A stretch of 39,131 nucleotides of DNA from a virus, in IMG/VR virus record IMGVR_UViG_3300020427_000004, positions 1 to 39,131 of that record; one strand, 5' to 3'. Shown one piece after another: positions 13,684 through 21,043 of the stretch. The position numbers were made by a program, and so were the translations under genes. The notes beneath the pieces were generated by a model. It was not told where the DNA came from, ran no database searches, and saw nothing but the letters and a program-made list of their open reading frames with translations. Position 1 is the stretch's first letter; each line of letters opens with the position of its first letter.

Positions 13684-13758
13684 TATCTTTTTTTTATATT
13701 ATTACATACCGAGTGCCCGTTTTACTACCACAACTTTTTACGCATGAGATAAGGGGAG

Positions 13759-13770
13759 TTAGGGCCCTAA
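13759..13770. promoter_or_regulatory. TTAGGGCCCTAA perfect palindrome
   Basis: A 12-bp perfect palindrome lies 13 bp before the ATG of the next gene. Partial copies (TTAGGGCCC) lie at 11194 and 11840. A dimeric repressor or activator site is plausible. No RGTG-type promoter is seen ahead of this operon. Confidence 0.45.
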
Positions 13771-13783
13771 ACACACAACAACA

Positions 13784-13954
13784 ATGACAACACAACAAAT
13801 ACAACAACGTATATATAGACTACATGATAAAGCTTGGGACTTATATGATAAAAGGCACCAAGACCTTTTTTGGTCTATACCCTGGAGAAGATATTGGGTA
13901 GTAATTGAATACTATCAAGGAAAAATAAGAGAGCGATATAAACACTTAAGATAA
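13784..13954 (+). CDS. Unidentified 56-residue protein
   Basis: ATG at 13784, TAA at 13952-13954, 6 bp before the next gene. The product is basic and aromatic, with a WSIPWRRYWVV segment that could lie in a membrane interface. It heads the long 13784-18756 gene run. Confidence 0.6.
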   Translation: MTTQQIQQRIYRLHDKAWDLYDKRHQDLFWSIPWRRYWVVIEYYQGKIRERYKHLR

Positions 13955-13960
13955 CACATC

Positions 13961-14347
13961 ATGAAAAAAGAACAAATTGAAAGTTTAGCCATCGAAGAAT
14001 TAGAAGATGATGGAAATGTATCCGGACTAGATATAGATATATGGGTAAAAGGATTCGAAAAAGCCCAGGGGATATATAATGTAGAGTGGGCTAAAAGAAT
14101 AACAAGGCAAAGAGTTTTAGTATCTACTTTATCACAACTTTGTACTAAGGCCCCAGACTTACCTACTTTTGCTTCCCATAATAAGGTTATAAAACAAACA
14201 CTTAAAAAGGCAGCCAGAACTTATGAGAAAATCAAAGCTGACCCCCTTTATATACCTAGGCAGGGTGATACAGTGCCTAATAAAGGGTTATATGAATTTA
14301 TAAATAAGTATTCATTCTGGGTTTACAGAGAAGAAAAAAGAAAATAA
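13961..14347 (+). CDS. Unidentified helical protein
   Basis: The 128-residue soluble helical protein has a MKKEQIESLAIEELEDDG start and a basic C-terminus. No motif is recognised. The next gene begins 2 bp after its stop. Confidence 0.68.
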   Translation: MKKEQIESLAIEELEDDGNVSGLDIDIWVKGFEKAQGIYNVEWAKRITRQRVLVSTLSQLCTKAPDLPTFASHNKVIKQTLKKAARTYEKIKADPLYIPRQGDTVPNKGLYEFINKYSFWVYREEKRK

Positions 14348-14349
14348 GT

Positions 14350-14646
14350 ATGGGAAAGAAACCAACTAAATTTAGTTTTAAGAAACATGCCCCAACTGGT
14401 AGGTACCGAAGTTTTGAAAACAGCTACTGGGATATAAAGATAAAAGGTAGACAAGTAGGAAATATATGGGAAAAGGATTATGGGACTTATTTTAGGATAG
14501 GACTAATGGTTAAGAAAGGTGATGGTTTTAAATTTATCTATCTTAAAGCCAAACCTAAAACCATAGAAAAGGCTAAGGATTTCCTTAATAGAAATTTCGA
14601 TAGGATATTAGAAAGATACGACTTACATTACCAACCTAAAGAATAA
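14350..14646 (+). CDS. Unidentified basic beta-rich protein
   Basis: The 98-residue protein is very basic, with alternating beta strands (YWDIKIKGRQVGNIWEKDYG) and a final helix. The shape would suit a small nucleic-acid-binding fold, but no family is recognised. Confidence 0.68.
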   Translation: MGKKPTKFSFKKHAPTGRYRSFENSYWDIKIKGRQVGNIWEKDYGTYFRIGLMVKKGDGFKFIYLKAKPKTIEKAKDFLNRNFDRILERYDLHYQPKE

Positions 14647-14658
14647 AAAAATAACATT

Positions 14659-14973
14659 ATGATAACATTTTCAACAGACCTAATATGGTCACAACCAAAT
14701 CCCTACCCGGGTAAGAATATAGATAAGACTCCACCAATGCCTAAACAAAGTAAAAAGGAATCTAAAGAGGAACTTGAGAAAAAATTATTTATTACCTGTA
14801 AGTATGCGGTGGATATTTCTAAGAAAGTATCTGAGCCTATAACTATGGAAGTTTCCCATAGATATATTGATTATATTACTATCATTGTATACCCTAATCA
14901 AAGGCCAGAGGATTTACATAAGATAATATTACTAACCAGGGAAATAAAAGAACTTAAAAATGAAAAATTATGA
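14659..14973 (+). CDS. Unidentified protein
   Basis: The 104-residue protein has a Pro/Lys-rich N-terminal third and an alpha/beta remainder (EVSHRYIDYITIIVYP). Starts in ATTATG. The stop overlaps the next start (ATGA). Confidence 0.65.
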   Translation: MITFSTDLIWSQPNPYPGKNIDKTPPMPKQSKKESKEELEKKLFITCKYAVDISKKVSEPITMEVSHRYIDYITIIVYPNQRPEDLHKIILLTREIKELKNEKL

Positions 14974-15161
14974 AAATTAAAACTATTACATCACTACTTT
15001 GGGCTAATGATGGTAGTGAAGATTATCACGATAAAAAGGTTAATCGGTTCATAGGTTCACTTAACCCCCATGCTATAGAGAATATAAATACAACCACAAC
15101 TGGGGCCGGAACTTCCCACAATATTAGATTTTTAATCACAACAACAATAACTTACAGATAA
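14970..15161 (+). CDS. Unidentified small protein
   Basis: The 63-residue protein starts by 4-bp overlap with its neighbour and ends 2 bp before the next ATG. It has a Thr-rich C-terminus. No motif. Confidence 0.6.
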   Translation: MKIKTITSLLWANDGSEDYHDKKVNRFIGSLNPHAIENINTTTTGAGTSHNIRFLITTTITYR

Positions 15162-15163
15162 CC

Positions 15164-15496
15164 ATGGAAGAAGGAGTAAATTACCTAATCACAACAGATG
15201 ATTGGTTTATGGGCCCAAATGGGAAACAATACAAAGCAGTATGGGGCCCAGTAGAAATATTACAGGATAATGAAATTCTGGGTATTAAAACCAATGCTCG
15301 TAGTAGTAATTGGTATGCAAAAGTGGGTTACTTTAATGACCATATTATAGTAGCTGGTTGTCAGATACACTATGCTGCTAGATGTAACCAAGAACCTAAA
15401 TTGGAAAACGATAATAATTGGGAATTTCACCAAGGGCAGAAAATAGATTTTGAAATCAAGAATAAGGTATATATTACCCAAAATAAAAACTTTTAA
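15164..15496 (+). CDS. Unidentified beta-rich protein
   Basis: The 110-residue protein is rich in Trp, Tyr and Asn, with strand-type alternation (YKAVWGPVEIL). It resembles small beta-barrel phage accessory proteins in character only. The next gene starts 2 bp after its stop. Confidence 0.68.
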   Translation: MEEGVNYLITTDDWFMGPNGKQYKAVWGPVEILQDNEILGIKTNARSSNWYAKVGYFNDHIIVAGCQIHYAARCNQEPKLENDNNWEFHQGQKIDFEIKNKVYITQNKNF

Positions 15497-15498
15497 TT

Positions 15499-16011
15499 AT
15501 GGACTTATTAAAAAAAGGGGAAAACCCAAAAGATATAACATTTATTACCACCTGTGGTTGTGGTACTAAGTTTAAATATAATAACAAAGAGATAATCTCT
15601 GACCAAAGGGATGGGGATTATATTATATGCCCCTTATGTAAATCTGGTATAATACATAAGGAAGAAAACAAGGTAATCAAAAAACCCATTTGGTCGCCAG
15701 CATTGAGCACATTACCACCCAAGCTTTTTATAGATGGTATTAGTGAAAATGATAAAGAACATTTTAGGGAGATGTACTTTGGGAATTTTAAACCCATTAA
15801 AGATGTTCCCTTTATTGTAAGTTGTTACGATCCTACTAGCCCTAATGAAAAAGATTATAGTGTTATGCAAATAACCCATAGAGGTGAAAATGGTAAAGTA
15901 TTCCATTTAGGCGAGTACCGAACCCAAGATAGAAAAGATTTTAAGGAGGTGGTGGATAACTTAAAAAAATTCTTTACACCACTTAATTCAAAATGGTTAA
16001 CCGAAAAATAA
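15499..16011 (+). CDS. Zinc-ribbon-like protein
   Basis: In this 170-residue protein, Cys19 and Cys21 (CGCG) pair with Cys44 and Cys47 (CPLC) on two knuckles, a probable zinc ribbon over residues 17-52. The rest is alpha/beta with a basic C-terminal helix. Zinc-ribbon proteins often bind nucleic acid or polymerase, but the role here is unknown. Confidence 0.72.
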   Translation: MDLLKKGENPKDITFITTCGCGTKFKYNNKEIISDQRDGDYIICPLCKSGIIHKEENKVIKKPIWSPALSTLPPKLFIDGISENDKEHFREMYFGNFKPIKDVPFIVSCYDPTSPNEKDYSVMQITHRGENGKVFHLGEYRTQDRKDFKEVVDNLKKFFTPLNSKWLTEK

Positions 16012-16017
16012 TATATT

Positions 16018-16209
16018 ATGAAAATAGTAATTAGGGTTTTATTAACTTTAATAGGCATGGCCTTAATAGGGTTAATTATAGCCTTTATGGGTTGGCTTAC
16101 AAATAATCATGGAGAACTAGTTGGACAAATAATGATTACTATCGTAGTGCTTATAGTGTTCAGTGTATTCTTTTATTTAATATATAGTTTAATAAAAAAA
16201 ATATTTTAA
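16018..16209 (+). CDS. Small two-helix membrane protein
   Basis: The 63-residue protein is almost entirely two hydrophobic helices (about 4-26 and 37-58) with a short NNHGE loop and a KKIF end. Starts in ATTATG, and the next membrane protein gene begins 2 bp after its stop. Confidence 0.72.
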   Translation: MKIVIRVLLTLIGMALIGLIIAFMGWLTNNHGELVGQIMITIVVLIVFSVFFYLIYSLIKKIF

Positions 16210-16211
16210 TT

Positions 16212-16517
16212 ATGAAAACAAGTTTAGGAATTATCGAGATTTTAGGGATTGCATTTGTTATACTAAAACTAATGGGTTATATAGATTGGTCCTGGTGGTT
16301 AGTAACCCTTCCCTTATATGGGCCCTTAGCCTTATTATTTATTGTAACCATACTGGTACCTTTAATAGCTTATCCTTTTAGGCGTAAGAAGATAAAGGAA
16401 TTAGAGAAAAGGATGGCTGAGTATAATGAAAGAAGGTCCCAATCTCCAAGGTTTAAATCCAGGTTTCAGAAGAGATTGGAGGAATTAGAAAGAGAAAGAA
16501 ACCTTAAAAATAAATAA
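16212..16517 (+). CDS. Small membrane protein with cytoplasmic basic tail
   Basis: The 101-residue protein has two hydrophobic segments (about 5-22 and 27-56) and then a strongly charged helix (KKIKELEKRMAEYNERR onwards), probably a cytoplasmic coiled coil. It belongs to a cluster of three consecutive membrane proteins. Confidence 0.7.
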   Translation: MKTSLGIIEILGIAFVILKLMGYIDWSWWLVTLPLYGPLALLFIVTILVPLIAYPFRRKKIKELEKRMAEYNERRSQSPRFKSRFQKRLEELERERNLKNK

Positions 16518-16519
16518 CC

Positions 16520-16600
16520 ATGCATACCATACAAATAGTAATCATATGTTTATTTGGTATGCTTATATTGTGGAAAATATTTGAACCACCAACACATTAA
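16520..16600 (+). CDS. Single-helix membrane microprotein (26 aa)
   Basis: ATG at 16520 lies 2 bp after the previous stop, with TAA at 16598-16600 and the next ATG 4 bp on. The product is nearly all one hydrophobic helix (about residues 4-20). The tight fit between neighbours makes translation likely despite its size. Confidence 0.5.
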   Translation: MHTIQIVIICLFGMLILWKIFEPPTH

Positions 16601-16604
16601 TATT

Positions 16605-17123
16605 ATGAAAATAGAAGATTTAGAACCAGAGGTATTAAATTTTGCATTAGCCATGCAAAATGAATTAAATAATAATAAACAAAATAAAGGAGAAGGCTGG
16701 CGAGAGTGGAAAGATATAAACGCTATGTGGGCAGAAATAATATACCATCAAGGTAAATTAATTAAGGCCATGATAGATGGGGATAAGAAATTAATAATAG
16801 AGCACATAGCCGACTGTGCTAATTTCTATATGTTCATAGGGAATGCTTTAGAGGTATATACTCGTAAAATTTATATTGAGGGAGTATTGGATTTAAAATC
16901 TATATTAAGGGATAATCCTAATAAAGGTATCAGATTTAGTAAAAAGGGGGTTAATTATGATAATTATATTACTTTTTTACTTACAGAAAAAGATGGAAAA
17001 ATATATTTACATTATGAAGGTACTCCCTACTTTATTCATAAAACCAGGGGTTTTAGTAATACTGATGTAGATGGTATTTGTAGGGCTATATATGAACCCG
17101 GTTTATATTATTTAAAAACCTAA
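16605..17123 (+). CDS. MazG-like nucleotide pyrophosphohydrolase-type protein
   Basis: The 172 residues are counted from the ATG at 16605 (ATTATG context). A start at 16554 would overlap the preceding microprotein gene. Residues about 5-85 form the all-alpha MazG-like unit: FALAMQNEL, then MWAEIIYHQGKLIKAM and an IEHIADCANFYMFIG helix with the acidic and Asp residues expected near the metal site. The C-terminal half is a beta-rich extension of unknown role. Such enzymes hydrolyse nucleoside triphosphates to monophosphates; substrate cannot be told here. Confidence 0.65.
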   Translation: MKIEDLEPEVLNFALAMQNELNNNKQNKGEGWREWKDINAMWAEIIYHQGKLIKAMIDGDKKLIIEHIADCANFYMFIGNALEVYTRKIYIEGVLDLKSILRDNPNKGIRFSKKGVNYDNYITFLLTEKDGKIYLHYEGTPYFIHKTRGFSNTDVDGICRAIYEPGLYYLKT

Positions 17124-17127
17124 TAAA

Positions 17128-17370
17128 TTGAGAAAGTATAAAATCACATTGGACTCAGGGTCTATTTTTATAAAGTACAAAGAGTATAAAAATAATAAAC
17201 GGGTGGTATATTATATACCCGAGTTAATTAAAGCTAGAGATTTATATAAACTTACCCCACGTTTAAATAATATTATTCATGGTAGTAATTTTTGGCCGAT
17301 GACCCGTAAAGAGTTTGGTGATTTTAGGAAACATGTAAAAGCTAAAACCCTATATATAACACAGGTATGA
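17128..17370 (+). CDS. Tandem paralogue A, TTG start
   Basis: The 80-residue protein starts at TTG (17128). This start puts the conserved Gly at residue 11, exactly as in the next gene, which supports the unusual codon. The pattern is a KITLDSGSIFIKY strand pair, a middle loop, and a C-terminal MTRKEFGDFRKHVKA helix. It overlaps the next gene by 4 bp. Function unknown. Confidence 0.7.
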   Translation: MRKYKITLDSGSIFIKYKEYKNNKRVVYYIPELIKARDLYKLTPRLNNIIHGSNFWPMTRKEFGDFRKHVKAKTLYITQV

Positions 17371-17609
17371 AACATAAGATAGTAAAACTTAATACTGGTA
17401 CCAGATTCCTTAAAATAAAAAGGATTCATAATCCTAAAAAAAGCCCGCCTAAGTATTTCTACCAATTAATTACTATAACCCCAAAAGACAGGAGTAAACT
17501 AAATATTGGTGAATTAAGGGAAATTACAGATATTGATGATCCTATAAGCGAGAAAAGATTTAATCATATAGTTGAAAGACTTAAAGCAAATATAAAAGAT
17601 GTTGAGTAA
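17367..17609 (+). CDS. Tandem paralogue B
   Basis: The 80-residue protein has the same layout as the preceding gene: KIVKLNTGTRFLKIK, then YQLITITPKDRSKLN, then ISEKRFNHIVERLKANI. It overlaps the next start by 11 bp. Function unknown. Confidence 0.72.
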   Translation: MKHKIVKLNTGTRFLKIKRIHNPKKSPPKYFYQLITITPKDRSKLNIGELREITDIDDPISEKRFNHIVERLKANIKDVE

Positions 17610-18306
17610 TAAGGAATTTATTATAGAACTTGAGAGTGGTTCTATATTTACAAGGAAAAATGTAAATGGCGAAAATATTTACCGTATGATAAGTATTACC
17701 GCTAATGATTTAGCTAAGTTAAACCAGTATAATAAAGAGGTTATTATGCGGGACAGTATAAGCTATAATCAATTTGATAACCTTAAGAAAAGATTAGGTA
17801 CAAAAAATAAGAAAATAGAAACCTTTAGGTCAGAACTTGAATTTGGTAATTATAAACCCTGGTCTATAGCCGAGGTATTCTTACTTGGTAATGTATTTAA
17901 TGATAGCGTATATGCTAAAGGTTTTAATGAGAAATATCGAGCATTTGAACATTTGCATAGAAAATATTTCCCAAATATAGCTAGGACAAATGAACAAGTT
18001 AGAGAAAAAATTAAACTAATAAATAAAAATATAGGTAAACCAAGTGATAATAGTAAATCTGGTTATAACCTACCTTTAATGGATATTATAGAAACGCTTA
18101 GAGAAAATAATTTAATCGGTTTTCATATAACCCGGGATAGATATGAAAAGGGTGTTTTACATATAGAAGTAGAAGGGGTTATTAAAAAATGTAGAATAAG
18201 GGTTACCGATATTATTTTAGAAATAAATAATAAAATAATAACGAATATTGCTATTAATAATAATATTAGGGAAATAATCGAAGAAATTAAAGACTATGAA
18301 AAATAA
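17599..18306 (+). CDS. Tandem paralogue C with a long C-terminal extension
   Basis: In this 235-residue protein, residues about 1-72 repeat the domain of the two preceding genes (FIIELESGSIFTRK, then YRMISITANDLAKLN, then ISYNQFDNLKKRL). Residues about 84-140 begin KPWSIAEVFLLGN and look like a helical SANT/Myb-type segment. The last third is alpha/beta and Ile-rich. It may be a DNA-binding protein, judged by pattern only. The stop overlaps the next gene by 11 bp. Confidence 0.72.
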   Translation: MLSNKEFIIELESGSIFTRKNVNGENIYRMISITANDLAKLNQYNKEVIMRDSISYNQFDNLKKRLGTKNKKIETFRSELEFGNYKPWSIAEVFLLGNVFNDSVYAKGFNEKYRAFEHLHRKYFPNIARTNEQVREKIKLINKNIGKPSDNSKSGYNLPLMDIIETLRENNLIGFHITRDRYEKGVLHIEVEGVIKKCRIRVTDIILEINNKIITNIAINNNIREIIEEIKDYEK

Positions 18307-18577
18307 TATTGTAAATCAGTTGCATCCAATAGATGCCGAGCCAGTAGAATTAAAAGATATAGATATATCATACCCAATATTAAGTAGGTATAAACTTAAA
18401 GAAGCTATTGCTGAGATTAATAGGAAGGATTGGGATATTAATTCAGAAAATCAGGCTATAAAATATAGAAAAATGATGGGGGCTATATTTAACACTTTTA
18501 AAAGAAAACCACGGGTTTTTGATAATAGGGATTTTTATTTACCAGAAATTAAATTCAAACACAAGGTAAAATGGTAA
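18296..18577 (+). CDS. Unidentified small protein
   Basis: The 93-residue protein has an acidic N-terminal third (AEPVELKDIDISYP) and a basic C-terminus ending KHKVKW. It overlaps both neighbours. No motif is recognised. Confidence 0.65.
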   Translation: MKNNIVNQLHPIDAEPVELKDIDISYPILSRYKLKEAIAEINRKDWDINSENQAIKYRKMMGAIFNTFKRKPRVFDNRDFYLPEIKFKHKVKW

Positions 18578-18756
18578 AGAAGGAAAATATCATGACATTA
18601 ACTTTTAAAGGGTCACAAATAAAAACCTTTAATAGCTTAATTAATAAACTATCTAATAAAACAGTTGGCTTTAATAAAATAACAACACTAACTGATACTG
18701 AAGAATCATTATTAGATAAAATTAATAAAGAACTTAATAAAAAGAAAGATGACTAA
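18571..18756 (+). CDS. Unidentified small protein
   Basis: The 61-residue basic helical protein overlaps the methyltransferase start by 8 bp. A second in-frame ATG at 18592 is an alternative start. No motif is recognised. Confidence 0.6.
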   Translation: MVKKENIMTLTFKGSQIKTFNSLINKLSNKTVGFNKITTLTDTEESLLDKINKELNKKKDD

Positions 18757-19789
18757 AACTAGAAGGCGTAAATTAAAAATATTAGGCGTATGTGGGGGTA
18801 ATGGGGTAATTCTCCACCCCCTACGTAGGTACGTCATAGGAAATATAGAAGATAGGGGGGTATTTAAAACCCCCAAGAATTTACAATGGTACACTAATTT
18901 CAAGGTACCATTTGTTGATGATGTAATGGTTGCTGGTTTTTTATTTAAAAAGGTAGACATAGTAATAGGGGCACCCAATTGTGGTAGTTCTTCTATACTG
19001 GGTTTTACTGGTAATAAGAAAAGAAAAAACCCTACTGATGATCCATCCATGAAGATGTATTTTGAAACAGTTTTGAAATATAATCCTAAGATATGGATAA
19101 TGGAAAACCTACCAGCTTTGTTAAACCATATAACCATGCAGGACTTTAAGGAAAAATTTCCAGATTATCTTTTCGTTTTTCATACAATGAGTATGGCTGA
19201 ATTAGGTAATTCCCAGAAAACCCGTAAAAGGTTAGTGATTGTAGCTTTACATAAATCACTACCAGCAGAAGTATATATGGCCTTTTCACAGGTAGAACCC
19301 CAGGCTGAGCCTAAAAGGATTAAGGATTTAATTGGCGATTTGGAAAAGGATAATCCTAAGTTAGCAAATGTAAGAGAACCTGGTAAGTATAAAATTAAAA
19401 TGGGTAAGAAAGCTTATTCTATGAACGATATAAAGGTTACATGGGATGAAAATCTTAAAGGTAAGAAATATTGGCCCATGGATTTTGAAAAGAAGGATTC
19501 ACCTTATATACCAGGAGTTTATAGGTTGTTACCGGAAAATTTCCCACAAACAGTTAGGCAAGATGCTAGGCAATTTAGACCAGATGGAAAACCTATGTCC
19601 CCAAGGGAATTAGCCAGGATTCAAGGTATACCAGATAAATTTAAATTATATGTACCAGAAGAAGTTACCCATGGTAAAAAACCTAGTTATTATATAAATA
19701 GAGCTAGGATAACAGTAGCTAAGGGAGCTCCGTATGAATTAGGTTTATGGGTTAAAGAAAAGATAAAGGTTGCTAGAAAATTTCTTTAA
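18749..19789 (+). CDS. DNA (cytosine-5) methyltransferase
   Basis: The 346-residue enzyme shows the ordered C5-methylase motifs. Motif I is LGVCGGNG (12-19, AdoMet loop). Motif IV is GAPNCGSSS (74-82) with catalytic Cys78. Motif VI is ENLPAL (119-124), motif VIII QKTRKR (156-161) and motif IX RELARIQGIP (286-295). It transfers a methyl group from AdoMet to C5 of cytosine. Motif IV has Asn before the Cys where the canonical enzymes have Pro-Pro-Cys, a divergence I associate with some phage-borne orphan methylases. No restriction enzyme gene is adjacent, so host-restriction evasion or marking of phage DNA is likely. The target site cannot be read from sequence. Confidence 0.85.
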   Translation: MTKTRRRKLKILGVCGGNGVILHPLRRYVIGNIEDRGVFKTPKNLQWYTNFKVPFVDDVMVAGFLFKKVDIVIGAPNCGSSSILGFTGNKKRKNPTDDPSMKMYFETVLKYNPKIWIMENLPALLNHITMQDFKEKFPDYLFVFHTMSMAELGNSQKTRKRLVIVALHKSLPAEVYMAFSQVEPQAEPKRIKDLIGDLEKDNPKLANVREPGKYKIKMGKKAYSMNDIKVTWDENLKGKKYWPMDFEKKDSPYIPGVYRLLPENFPQTVRQDARQFRPDGKPMSPRELARIQGIPDKFKLYVPEEVTHGKKPSYYINRARITVAKGAPYELGLWVKEKIKVARKFL

Positions 19790-19794
19790 TGACC

Positions 19795-19830
19795 ATAAAA
19801 AAGCCCGGTAGTCCCGGGCTTAATTGTGTT
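19795..19830. terminator. Bidirectional terminator between convergent genes
   Basis: AAGCCCGG (19801-19808) pairs with CCGGGCTT (19814-19821) around a 5-nt loop. On the minus strand the stem is followed by six T residues, serving the leftward genes. On the plus strand it ends the methyltransferase transcript. Confidence 0.88.
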
Positions 19831-20189
19831 TATACCCTATGAAAGGATATTTTGTAATTATCTATAATATTAATATTAACGGGTGTTGGCCCATTTTTCC
19901 GAGGATTAATTATGGGTTCTATAATTAATAAATACTCAGGTATAACTTCACCCTCTTTTACTTTATCAAATTCCATTGATAAACAGTGGTACTCTCTATT
20001 ATCAAAAACATTAAAACCATATTCTGGGTTTATATCTATAGGTATTATCTTACTAAATATAATACTGAGTAATTCTGGTGGGCTAGTCTTTATAAAAGAA
20101 TTTGATATAATAACTTTCCCTCTATTGAAATTAAAGAAATCTGTTTGACCTTTAATATTAAAATTTTTAATAAATTCTGATTGCTCCAT
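19830..20189 (-). CDS. Unidentified protein (leftward unit)
   Basis: The 119-residue protein is rich in Ile, Asn and Phe with strand-like alternation. No motif is recognised. It starts in ATTATG on the minus strand, 12 bp after the upstream gene's stop, and ends just before the bidirectional terminator. Confidence 0.7.
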   Translation of the reverse strand: MEQSEFIKNFNIKGQTDFFNFNRGKVIISNSFIKTSPPELLSIIFSKIIPIDINPEYGFNVFDNREYHCLSMEFDKVKEGEVIPEYLLIIEPIINPRKNGPTPVNINIIDNYKISFHRV

Positions 20190-20201
20190 AATAATTAATT
20201 T

Positions 20202-20435
20202 TTAATGTGTATCTTCTAAATCACCAATATCCCCACGGCTATCATTATATTCTTTTTCCCAATCCTTATAATGATAGTTAAGTAAAGCCAACGCACCAGA
20301 TTCCCAACTAGTAAGTTTCTTTTTATTGTTTAACATTAGCCTAAACCATAATAAATAATCTATAGGTATATCTTGGAATCTTTCCCCTGAATGTTTGCCA
20401 TATTTCATAAAACTTTTAAGTGTAACCTTTTCCAT
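20202..20435 (-). CDS. DUF3820-like protein
   Basis: The 77-residue protein starts with TLKSFMKYGKHSGERF and continues with DIPIDYLLWF. This is the DUF3820 signature ([MF]-x-[FY]-GK-x-x-G-x-x-[FL]-x-[DE]-[IL]-P-x-x-YL-W), also found after the nuclease domain of some exonucleases. The charged C-terminus is short. Function of stand-alone members is unclear. Confidence 0.75.
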   Translation of the reverse strand: MEKVTLKSFMKYGKHSGERFQDIPIDYLLWFRLMLNNKKKLTSWESGALALLNYHYKDWEKEYNDSRGDIGDLEDTH

Positions 20436-20443
20436 AATAACAT

Positions 20444-20475
20444 AAATAAAAGGCCCCTTAATTAAAAGAGGCCTT
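20444..20475 (-). terminator. Terminator after the dUTPase-like gene (minus strand)
   Basis: Read on the minus strand, AAGGCCTC and GGGGCCTT form an 8-bp stem with one G-U pair and a 10-nt A/T loop, followed by TTATTT. It separates the dUTPase-like gene from the next leftward gene, perhaps as a partial terminator. Confidence 0.7.
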
Positions 20476-20505
20476 GACTTAAAAATAAACCTAACCTAAA
20501 GATGA

Positions 20506-20964
20506 TTAATAACCATCTTTAATCCTTCTATAATTTTCTTCGTTCTTAGCCATATAAGCATTAGCAATATCTGAACCAGTGAATCCAGCTGATACAACAA
20601 AATTCATAAAGAAATGAAAAGCATCGACCATTTCCATAAGTAATTCTTGTCTATCTCCCTTTGATAAATCTAATGGGCTCATAGTTATAGCTTCTTCATT
20701 TTTTGTTTTCCAAGGTTTCCATGCTGCATTACCTATACCATCTTTGATTCCTCCTAATGCATCAAACATTTCTGAAAATTCATCCTCAATAGCATGTTTA
20801 TTCATGAACCAGAATTTAGCTATATCCTGTATAGACATATCTTTGAATTTATAACCATAACCCGATTCTTGTAACTCTTTTTGCATTTGGAAGATCTTAT
20901 CGAATTGGTCATATTTATTTTGATCAATCTTTAAGTCTTTACAACTATTATCTGTGTTTGCCAT
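20506..20964 (-). CDS. Dimeric dUTPase-like all-alpha NTP pyrophosphatase
   Basis: The 152-residue protein carries the acidic helix HAIEDEFSEMFDALGG (57-72), then LLMEMVDAFHFFMNF (108-122), then the AYMAKNEENYRR helix (136-147) ending DGY. The E-x-x-DE, E-x-x-DA-x-HF and KNE-x-N-x-x-R elements match the all-alpha dimeric dUTPase/dCTPase family, which hydrolyses dUTP to dUMP and keeps uracil out of DNA. First gene of the leftward unit, start ATTATGGC on the minus strand. I see no TAnnTTTG promoter directly upstream on that strand. Confidence 0.82.
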   Translation of the reverse strand: MANTDNSCKDLKIDQNKYDQFDKIFQMQKELQESGYGYKFKDMSIQDIAKFWFMNKHAIEDEFSEMFDALGGIKDGIGNAAWKPWKTKNEEAITMSPLDLSKGDRQELLMEMVDAFHFFMNFVVSAGFTGSDIANAYMAKNEENYRRIKDGY

Positions 20965-21001
20965 AATATATTTGTTTGATAACTAATAGTATACAAAAGA
21001 A

Positions 21002-21034
21002 ATGGGATACCCGTCCATTGGTACCCCATCTTTT
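21002..21034. terminator. Hairpin in the divergent intergenic region
   Basis: ATGGGATACC (21002-21011) faces GGTACCCCAT (21020-21029). The pairing is complete on the minus strand through one G-U pair and has one mismatch on the plus strand. T-rich tracts follow on both sides. It could end transcripts approaching from either direction. Confidence 0.55.
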
Positions 21035-21043
21035 TCAATACTA

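Noticed and set aside
16554-17123. Longer form of the MazG-like gene starting at 16554
   Set aside because: The extra 17 residues overlap the 16520 microprotein frame. The ATG at 16605 has the genome's usual ATTATG context and starts the domain properly.
20967-20974. TATATTTG on the plus strand in the divergent region as the late promoter
   Set aside because: No RGTG at 13 bp and no TTG at about 20 bp upstream. It lies in the leader of the leftward dUTPase-like gene and over 300 bp from the 21283 start.
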